Source of the DNA: Bacteroidota bacterium
GTDB taxonomy: Bacteria > Bacteroidota > Bacteroidia > Chitinophagales > Chitinophagaceae
DNA: 5,289 bases
Assembly: GCA_023386395.1 (NCBI GenBank)
Contig: JAEWJV010000391.1
Coordinates: 1-5,289 of the forward strand
Direction of reading: 5' to 3'
A program made the translations under genes and the position numbers. This document shows, one piece after another, positions 1 to 5,289 of the stretch (its first letter is position 1; every line of letters starts with the position of its first letter). A model generated the notes under the pieces. That model saw only the letters and a program-made list of their open reading frames with translations. It ran no database searches and was not told where the DNA came from.

Positions 1-234
1 GTTGTACGCGGCACCATTATGCAGCTAAAAACACCGGATAATATGCGTGGCCGCGTAATGAGCGTAAACTCCATGTTCATAAATTCCAGCAATGAATTTG
101 GCCAGTTTGAAAGCGGTTTAATGGCTAAACTATTAGGCGTAGTGCCTTCTGTAATTTTTGGCGGCTGCATGACGATTGCCGTGGTTATTGTAACTTGGTT
201 TAAAGCGCCAACATTAAGAAAAATGGAATATTAA
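1..234 (+). CDS. MFS exporter, C-terminal fragment (5' end outside window)
   Basis: This is the last 77 codons of a gene that begins left of the window; the frame is open from base 1 (VVRGTIMQLK...) to the TAA at 232-234. The segment TPDNMRGRVMSVNSMF resembles the D-x-x-RGR loop motif of major facilitator superfamily permeases, here near the end of the protein. It is followed by the final hydrophobic helix (about LLGVVPSVIFGG to VTWF) and a short basic tail ending KMEY. The pattern is most like the EntS/MFS_3-type drug or siderophore exporters, which use the proton gradient to move small molecules out across the inner membrane. The substrate cannot be told from this fragment. The internal ATG at 19 is not a start, because the reading frame and family similarity continue upstream of it. 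The gene is followed by 84 bp of non-coding DNA without a clear terminator. Confidence 0.85.
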   Translation, partial: VVRGTIMQLKTPDNMRGRVMSVNSMFINSSNEFGQFESGLMAKLLGVVPSVIFGGCMTIAVVIVTWFKAPTLRKMEY

Positions 235-272
235 TTTTGATATACCGAAGGTTTAATACAAAGTAAATTTTT

Positions 273-290
273 GTAATTTGCCTGAATTAC
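273..290. repeat. Short inverted repeat GTAATT-N6-AATTAC
   Basis: A perfect 6-bp inverted repeat (273-278 and 285-290) flanks the loop TGCCTG in the gap between the MFS gene and the small membrane protein. It lies 28 bp before the ATG at 319. The stem is AT-rich and no T-run follows it on the + strand, so it is a poor intrinsic terminator. It could be a weak hairpin in the leader of the next gene, a protein-binding palindrome, or chance. Confidence 0.3.
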
Positions 291-318
291 CTGCTTGCCA
301 TTGCAACAAAAAAATTCA

Positions 319-579
319 ATGGCTATGATTTACCAGTACATCATTTATGCAGTAACAGCAATACTGCTTATTTTAATTATACTCAAAACAGTGCTGTTTT
401 TTTCAAGCACATCTAATAGGAGTTTGTATAAATGGTTCTACTTCGGCCAGCACAATATTTATAATTCAAGAAGTGAAAAAAGCAGGCAGGCCAAGCTATT
501 GCAAAACAGGCTTAGCATTATAATCGGTGCTGTTTTAATAGTAGATTTAATATTGATTGCGCTGTTCAGAAACCCCTGA
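319..579 (+). CDS. Small two-helix membrane protein of unknown function
   Basis: This 86-residue protein is not one I recognise. It has a hydrophobic segment at about residues 5-28 (rich in I, L, V, A). A polar, strongly basic and aromatic central part follows at about 31-65, including YKWFYFGQHNIYNSR and EKSRQAKLLQNR. A second hydrophobic segment lies at about 66-83, before the short tail RNP. The positive-inside rule places the central loop in the cytoplasm and both ends outside, a hairpin topology. I prefer ATG 319 (or ATG 325, two codons later). An in-frame TTG at 295 would add eight polar residues and has no better ribosome-binding site. No Shine-Dalgarno is visible for any of these, as is common in Bacteroidota. 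The TGA ends 3 bp before the stop of convergent feoB. No domain evidence supports a role in iron transport. The even composition and sensible topology argue for a real gene. Confidence 0.65.
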   Translation: MAMIYQYIIYAVTAILLILIILKTVLFFSSTSNRSLYKWFYFGQHNIYNSRSEKSRQAKLLQNRLSIIIGAVLIVDLILIALFRNP

Positions 580-582
580 AAA

Positions 583-2696
583 TTAAAACAGGTTATAAAC
601 AAGAAGGCTCATTAAATAGGCAAGCCCTGTCATATATACAAACTGAACAACCGGCCATTTCCAGGTACGGGTTTCTCTTTTTACAATCGCCAGTGTACTC
701 ATGCACTGCATGGCAAAAACATAAAACACCATTAACGATAAAGCTGCGGGCAGCGTATAAACCTTACGGCCATCTTCATGCACAGCGCTCTCCATTTTCT
801 CCTGCAACGTGCGGGTGTTGTTATCTTTATCTTCAACACTGTACAAGGTGGCCATAGTGCCAACAAAAACTTCCCGCGCGGCAAAAGATGTTATTAATGC
901 AATGCCAATTTTCCAGTCGTAACCCAGGGGTTCTATAACGGGTTCTATTGTTTTGCCGAGGATGCCTGCAAAAGAATTCTGCAGTTTTGCTGATGCATAT
1001 TGCTTTTCAATTTCAGCAACGGAATCTTTGCTTATATTTTGTTGCTGCAATTGAACCGTATATTTTTCATTTACTGCATTCATGCGTGAAGGCGGCCCGA
1101 AGCTGCTCAGAAACCATAATATCAGGCTGATAAAAAGGATCACCCTTCCGGCTTCGCTCACAAAAATTTTAGCCTTTTCCACCATAGTGATGCCCACATT
1201 TTTCCAACGGGGCGCCCGGTAAACAGGCAATTCTAAAATGAAATAGCTTTTCTCTTTCATTTTAATGATGAACTTGAACACATAACTCACCACTAATGCC
1301 ATCACTGTTCCTAAAAGGTAAAGCCCCATCATTACCAAACCCTGAAGGCTTAAAAAGCCGAGGTAATAAGTATTGGGTATAACCAATGCGATAAGAATGG
1401 TATAAACGGGCAACCTCGCACTGCAGCTCATTAAAGGTGTAACCAGTATCGTGAGCAATCGTTCTTTTTTGTTTTCAATATTTCTTGTGCTCATAATGGC
1501 CGGCACGGCGCAGGCAAAACCACTGATCATGGGCATTACGCTTTTGCCGTTTAAGCCCACTTTGCGCATGAGTTTATCGCTCAGAAAACTTATGCGGGCC
1601 ATATAGCCGGTATCTTCCAGTATGGTGATCAGGCCAAACAATATCATAATCTGCGGCACGAAAACAAGTATACCGTTTAGCCCTGCAACCAGCCCGTTTA
1701 TAAGCAGGTCGCTCCACCATGCAGCAGGCAATGTGTTACTAAGCCAGCCGCTCACCTGAGCAAAGCCGCCATCAATCCAGTCCATCGGGTATTGCGCCAG
1801 CCAGAATATGCTTTGAAACAAAACAAATAAAACCACCAGCAGGATTACATAACCCCACACCCGGTTTAAAAGAATATTATCAAGATGCTCGGTAAATAAT
1901 TTGCGTTGCAGCGGATCGGGCTCTACCACGTTTTGCTGCATTACCTGTTTAATGCGCGTATAGCGTTGCAGGATTTCTTCTGCCTGTGTTTTGGATGGAT
2001 TGAAATTATTATCAATTTCTGCCTGCTCAATCACATCATTTACCGTATCGGGCAGACTGAAATTTTCATGGTTAATGAGATAATGAATGCCTTCATAATT
2101 GCTGATGCCCGGCACAGTACGCTTCACTTTTTCAATGGCGGAAGGCGCCAGCGCCAGGGTATCTATAAAATCTCTTTTATTTGGCTGCTGGCGAAGCTTT
2201 GCTGTTTGCGCCAGCACTTTTTTTAGTTCGCCAATACCTTTATTTTTTCTCGGGTTCACGGCAATAACCGGCACGCCCAATTCAGTTGAAAGGCCCGCCA
2301 CATCTATTTCAATTCCTTTTTTGCGGGCCAGGTCCATCATGGTAAGTGCGATCACCACGGGATATTTTAAATCGATCACCTGGCTGCAGAAAAGTAAATT
2401 GCGTTTCAGGTTACTGGCATCGGCAACGAGTAAAACTATTTCCGGATGAATTTTTTCATCAGCATGCAGCAGAACTTTGTAGGCCACCCATTCATCGTCG
2501 CGGCGCGGGTAGAGACTGTAGGTGCCTGGTAAATCAATAATAGTAGCCGAAGCATTATCATATAAATTAGATATGCCTGTTTTTTTATCGACAGTAACGC
2601 CCGGGAAATTGCCTACTTTTTGATTAAGGCCGGTTAATGCATTAAATAAGGAGGATTTACCGCTGTTAGGGTTACCAACTAAAGCTATATTAACAT
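583..2696 (-). CDS. feoB: Ferrous iron transporter FeoB (start codon disrupted or non-canonical)
   Basis: FeoB imports Fe(II) across the inner membrane and is controlled by an N-terminal G-protein domain. Numbering assumes a 704-residue protein starting at the displaced ATG near 2696. G1 is GNPNSGKS (8-15), switch I/G2 is FPGVTV around Thr35, and G3 is DLPGTYSLYP (55-64). The family signature DASNLKRNL is near 93, and the G4 position reads TMMD (119-122) rather than NMxD. A helical linker region follows to about 278. The membrane part begins near 279 (VWGYVILLVVL) and carries the two Gate-type motifs GFACAVPA (393-400, Cys396) and PLMSCSARLP (421-430, Cys425). The later conserved segments are AAREVFVGTMATLY (about 606-619) and MQCMSTLA (Cys664). 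Length fits stand-alone FeoB; no FeoA or FeoC domain is fused and no feoA is adjacent. The frame is open back to a TGA at 2716-2718 but has no ATG, GTG or TTG before GTG 2487, which lies after the G3 motif. The ATG at 2694-2696 is one base out of frame. Identity is very sure; the 5' end is uncertain. Confidence 0.93.
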
Positions 2697-2728
2697 TATT
2701 GCGCGCCAGTACTATTCAATTTTGGGCG

Positions 2729-2736
2729 CAAAAATA
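2729..2736 (-). promoter_or_regulatory. Putative feoB -7 element (TATTTTTG)
   Basis: On the - strand TATTTTTG matches the Bacteroidota -7 consensus TAnnTTTG exactly and is followed by CGCCC, the same context as the panD element. It would place a transcript start around 2722-2726, roughly 26-32 bases before the displaced feoB ATG. No TTTG lies at the usual 19-21 bp upstream; the nearest TTG (2751-2753) is only 14 bp away, so the -33 half is weak. Confidence 0.45.
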
Positions 2737-2774
2737 ACGGCTTCGGCTAACAATTAATTACGAGATAGGGAGTT

Positions 2775-2790
2775 TTGACAATGTGTTGAC
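2775..2790. repeat. Direct repeat TTGAC-N6-TTGAC between panD and feoB
   Basis: Two copies of TTGAC on the + strand (2775-2779 and 2786-2790; GTCAA on the - strand) are 11 bp apart, about one helical turn. They lie just after the panD stop and about 50-65 bp upstream of the inferred feoB transcript start, where an activator or repressor could bind. Five-base matches can arise by chance, so this is only a candidate operator. Confidence 0.25.
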
Positions 2791-2801
2791 TAAGCGGTTT
2801 A

Positions 2802-3146
2802 TTACAACCTGTTTCCTTCCTTCGGAAACACCAGCCAGGGTTTGAATTTTTTGGCTGCTTCAAATTCCATGGTGGCATAGGCAATTACAATTATGATATC
2901 GCCTACAGCGCCATGTCTTGCTGCCGGACCGTTTAAACAAACGGTGCCGCTGCCACGCTTACCTTTAATAATATAGGTTTCCAGCCTTGAACCATTGTTC
3001 ACATTCACCACCTGTACCTTTTCATTCTCGATAATGTTGGCGGCATCCATCAGGTCTTCATCCAGTGTTAAGCTGCCCACATATTGCAGGTTGGCTTCTG
3101 TAATTACAGCCCGGTGGATTTTCGATTTTAATATTTCTATTTCCAT
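2802..3146 (-). CDS. panD: Aspartate 1-decarboxylase PanD (pyruvoyl proenzyme)
   Basis: PanD decarboxylates L-aspartate to beta-alanine in the cytoplasm, feeding pantothenate and coenzyme A synthesis. The 114-residue product begins [20 protein letters not shown] and aligns with E. coli PanD without a shift through the active-site region. Lys9 and His11 are present. Gly24-Ser25 in [10 protein letters not shown] is the self-cleavage site, where Ser25 becomes the pyruvoyl group. Arg54, Thr57 and Tyr58 lie in [10 protein letters not shown], and Asn72-Gly73 in [13 protein letters not shown]. All the key residues I know for the family are present, so the enzyme should be active. It is a little shorter than the 126-residue E. 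coli protein because the C-terminal tail is trimmed. ATG 3146 is chosen because the family start lies there. A longer in-frame extension back to 3251 adds 35 non-homologous residues, covers the promoter, and runs into the divergent gene. No panB or panC is in the window. Confidence 0.97.
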   Translation of the reverse strand: MEIEILKSKIHRAVITEANLQYVGSLTLDEDLMDAANIIENEKVQVVNVNNGSRLETYIIKGKRGSGTVCLNGPAARHGAVGDIIIVIAYATMEFEAAKKFKPWLVFPKEGNRL

Positions 3147-3154
3147 GAAGGGCG

Positions 3155-3187
3155 CAAATGTACGCAACTTCAATTTATCTATCCAAA
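3155..3187 (-). promoter_or_regulatory. Putative panD promoter (TTTG-21-TACATTTG)
   Basis: On the - strand TTTG (3184-3187) is followed, after a 21-bp spacer, by TACATTTG (3155-3162). Both elements match the Bacteroidota -33/-7 promoter consensus. Only 8 bases separate the last G from the panD ATG at 3146. The transcript should therefore start a few bases before the ATG or at it, giving a very short or absent leader. This position also supports ATG 3146 as the start of panD over the longer alternative. Confidence 0.65.
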
Positions 3188-3233
3188 CGGTTGTTAGTGC
3201 TATCTTTAATACCCCGCGTTTTGGGTACTTTAT

Positions 3234-3241
3234 TAAGTTTG
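3234..3241 (+). promoter_or_regulatory. Putative -7 element of the FUSC-like gene (TAAGTTTG)
   Basis: TAAGTTTG matches TAnnTTTG exactly and ends 8 bases before the ATG at 3250, the same spacing as in the divergent panD promoter. A good -33 TTTG at the expected distance is lacking: the TTTG at 3220-3223 is only 10 bp upstream, and a TTTA at 3205-3208 is 25 bp upstream. It is therefore weaker than the panD promoter. Confidence 0.45.
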
Positions 3242-3249
3242 CAAACTGC

Positions 3250-5289
3250 ATGGATTACCAGCTTACTTTCAAAAAAATATTTTCAAGCCAATATTTATTT
3301 ACGGGCATCCGCATAACGGCCGCGGCTATAATTCCTGCCCTTATTTTATATCAATACGATATGCTGGGCCTGCTGTCTGCGATTCCGTTGGGTGCATTGG
3401 TTGTAGGATCAACGGACAGTCCCGGGCCGTTTGCCCATCGCCGTAATACCATACTGGCGAGCATTTGTCTTAATTTTTTGGTGGTTGTAATTGCCATTTC
3501 ACTTCATCACAGTCCTGTTCTTATAACCATTTTTATAGTACTGTTTGGATTGTTTTTTTCACTTATCGGCATTTATGGCAAGCGCGCCAATTCAGTGGGC
3601 CTGGTTGCTTTGCTGGTTTTTATTTTTAATATCGACAGCCGGTCGAGTTTTGGCAGCCCCTGGCTTAACGGGCTGATGTTTACGGCTGGTGGTATGTGTT
3701 ATTTTTTAATGAGTTTAGTGCTGCACCGCCTGCGGCCCTATCGTTATATACAAATACAGCTGGGCGAAAGCCTGCGCTCTGTTGCCGAATATGTGGAAAC
3801 GCTTGCAGCTTTATTTAAAGTAAAACGCGATGATGAATATTTATATAATAAATTAAGCCTGAAACAGATCACCATTCAGCAGGAGCAGGACAGCCTGCGG
3901 GAAATGCTGCTGAACACAAGGGAAATGGTGATTGATTCCACGGCCAAGGGAAGGATATTAATGATGATGTTCCTCGACAGCGCCGACCTGTTTGAACATC
4001 TTATTTCACTGCACCAGGATTATAGCGACATACATAAAGCTTTTGATAATACAGAAGTTTTACAGGAAATAGAAACTTCGCTGCACGCCTTTGGCCAGGA
4101 GTTAAACAGCATTGGCTATGCCATCCAGTTTAATGAGCAGTCAAAATCTTATACAGATATTAATGCCCAGCTAAAAAAGCTTTCTGATGTTTTTGCCTTA
4201 CAAAGAAAAAAAGGGCTTAATAAAAATACGCTGCCTTTATTTATCAAGCTGCGGCAAATACGTTTTACGGTGCAGGATGTAGGCGAAAGAATAAAAAGGC
4301 TTCATTATTTTTCAGGCTATGAAACCATTGCCACAAGGTTTTATAAAGATTACCCGGGCGCAGAGCTTAAAGTAAAACATACGGAAATATCACCGTCGCT
4401 GCTTATTGGAAATATATCGCTTAAGTCAAGCCAGTTCCGGCATGCACTGCGTGTAACCATCGCAATGCTTATAGGTTATTTTGTTTCCTTGTTCCTGCCA
4501 CTCGGTCATGGTTACTGGATTTTATTAACCATCGCCACCATATTAAAACCAGCCTACAGCATTTCACGTACACGCAATAAGCAACGTTTGCTGGGTACTA
4601 TAACCGGCGTAATTATATCATTTGCCTTCATCTATTTTGTTAATAATAATACGCTGGCCTTCCTGCTGTTGCTATGTACCATGGTAATAGCTTACAGCCT
4701 GCTGAAACTTAACTATTATATAAGTTGCACGTGTATTACCATTTATGTTATTATCAGCTTTCATTTCTTAAACCAGTCTGATTTCAACGTAGTTGTTACC
4801 GACAGGCTTATTGATACTGCTATTGGTTGTGTAATAGCATTCATTGCATCTTTTATGATATTTCCTTTATGGGAGCATGAGCAAACAAAAGACCTCATAA
4901 AACATTTTGTTGATGCCAATAAAAAATATTTCAATGTAGCAGCCGGGTTATTGCGACAACCCGAAATGCTTAAAACAGATTATACGCCTGTACGAAAAGA
5001 GGCTTTTGTGGCGCTGGCCAACCTCAGCGATAATTTTCAGCGCATACTTTCTGAAAAAAGAAGAGATGCAAAGCTGTCATTTTACCACCAGTTTATTGCC
5101 AGCGGTTATATTTTAACGGCGCATATAGCAGCCTTATCTTCATTGATAACCAGGTTTGGAAAAGATATGAAGGCTGATGATTTTGATGCTTTGGTAAATA
5201 ACATAAATGAAAAATTTAAACGCACCATTTGCATCTTAAACGCAGAGCCTGTAAAAACCACCGTTTCAAACCGCAATGCACCTATAACC
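3250..5289 (+). CDS. FUSC/YccS-like inner membrane transporter-like protein, 3' end outside window
   Basis: The frame runs from ATG 3250 to the right edge, 680 codons with no stop; relatives such as E. coli YccS have about 720 residues, so little is missing. An N-terminal hydrophobic bundle spans about residues 18-160 (some six helices). A hydrophilic, largely helical cytoplasmic region follows at about 161-397, with a Gln/Glu/Leu-rich stretch at 201-227 that may be a coiled coil. A second bundle spans about 398-540, and a soluble tail starts near 541. The second bundle carries the FUSC signature: GHGYWILLT (419-427), Pro434, then [15 protein letters not shown] (439-453), and DRLIDTAIG (518-526) before FPLWE (538-542). 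This duplicated architecture is that of YccS/YhfK-type proteins, related to aromatic-acid efflux proteins such as AaeB. The substrate is unknown, and no membrane-fusion partner or outer-membrane channel is in the window. It is divergent from panD across 103 bp. The family call is firm; a transport function is inferred. Confidence 0.9.
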   Translation, partial: MDYQLTFKKIFSSQYLFTGIRITAAAIIPALILYQYDMLGLLSAIPLGALVVGSTDSPGPFAHRRNTILASICLNFLVVVIAISLHHSPVLITIFIVLFGLFFSLIGIYGKRANSVGLVALLVFIFNIDSRSSFGSPWLNGLMFTAGGMCYFLMSLVLHRLRPYRYIQIQLGESLRSVAEYVETLAALFKVKRDDEYLYNKLSLKQITIQQEQDSLREMLLNTREMVIDSTAKGRILMMMFLDSADLFEHLISLHQDYSDIHKAFDNTEVLQEIETSLHAFGQELNSIGYAIQFNEQSKSYTDINAQLKKLSDVFALQRKKGLNKNTLPLFIKLRQIRFTVQDVGERIKRLHYFSGYETIATRFYKDYPGAELKVKHTEISPSLLIGNISLKSSQFRHALRVTIAMLIGYFVSLFLPLGHGYWILLTIATILKPAYSISRTRNKQRLLGTITGVIISFAFIYFVNNNTLAFLLLLCTMVIAYSLLKLNYYISCTCITIYVIISFHFLNQSDFNVVVTDRLIDTAIGCVIAFIASFMIFPLWEHEQTKDLIKHFVDANKKYFNVAAGLLRQPEMLKTDYTPVRKEAFVALANLSDNFQRILSEKRRDAKLSFYHQFIASGYILTAHIAALSSLITRFGKDMKADDFDALVNNINEKFKRTICILNAEPVKTTVSNRNAPIT

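Noticed and set aside
572..598. CCTG...CAGG hairpin as a bidirectional terminator between the small membrane gene and feoB
   Set aside because: Only 4 bp pair around a 10-base loop and no clear T-run follows, so it is too weak to call.
948..1130. 60-codon + strand reading frame
   Set aside because: It is antisense to well-conserved FeoB coding sequence and its product has no recognisable features.
583..2487. FeoB starting at GTG 2487 (634 residues)
   Set aside because: The 70 upstream codons in the same frame encode the P-loop, switch I and DLPG motifs of FeoB, so the GTG is an internal valine codon.
1906..2540. Overlapping + strand reading frames at 1906-2226, 2099-2449 and 2346-2540
   Set aside because: All are antisense to the FeoB G-domain and linker. 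They overlap one another and encode Cys/Phe/His-rich or Ser-rich low-quality proteins typical of shadow frames.
2738..2750. GCCG-AA-GCCG element upstream of feoB as a hairpin or terminator
   Set aside because: It is a direct repeat, not an inverted repeat, so it cannot form the required stem.
2775..2780. TTGACA as a sigma70 -35 box on the + strand
   Set aside because: No matching -10 box or + strand gene follows; downstream is the 3' end of panD on the opposite strand, and this lineage uses a different promoter consensus.
2802..3251. PanD starting at ATG 3251 (149 residues)
   Set aside because: The extra 35 residues have no PanD similarity, include the putative promoter, and overlap the start of the divergent gene. 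The ATG at 3146 places Gly24-Ser25 at the family position.

Overview
The window looks like ordinary chromosome from a member of the phylum Bacteroidota, probably close to the Chitinophagaceae. Three things point there. The putative promoters match the Bacteroidota -7 element TAnnTTTG rather than a sigma70 -10/-35 pair. Starts lack clear Shine-Dalgarno sequences. The FeoB and PanD proteins have the look of that group. Base composition is even and moderately AT-rich. I see no insertion sequence, phage gene, CRISPR array, tRNA or rRNA. The taxonomic call is an inference.

Layout, left to right. The + strand opens with the last 77 codons of a major facilitator superfamily exporter (1-234). It is followed by a small two-helix membrane protein of unknown function (319-579). 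This converges with only 3 bp of spacing on feoB, a ferrous-iron transporter on the - strand (stop at 583). Upstream of feoB on the same strand is panD, aspartate 1-decarboxylase (2802-3146), which makes beta-alanine for pantothenate and coenzyme A. A 103-bp divergent promoter region separates panD from a large FUSC/YccS-like membrane protein on the + strand (3250 to beyond the right edge; 680 codons with no stop).

The genes do not form one pathway. Four of the five encode membrane proteins, three of them transporters or transporter-like, and panD is the metabolic exception. No feoA is present beside feoB. panD and feoB are co-directional, with about 105 bp between them and a separate putative -7 box before feoB, so they may be transcribed independently.

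The most notable observation concerns the feoB start. The frame is open through the whole G-domain (GNPNSGKS P-loop included) but has no ATG, GTG or TTG before the P-loop. An ATG sits exactly where the start is expected but is out of frame by one base, as if one G of an ATGGTT had been lost. The first usable standard codon, GTG at 2487, would remove the P-loop, switch I and DLPG motifs and is very unlikely to be the real start. I found no convincing evidence of an undescribed biological system.
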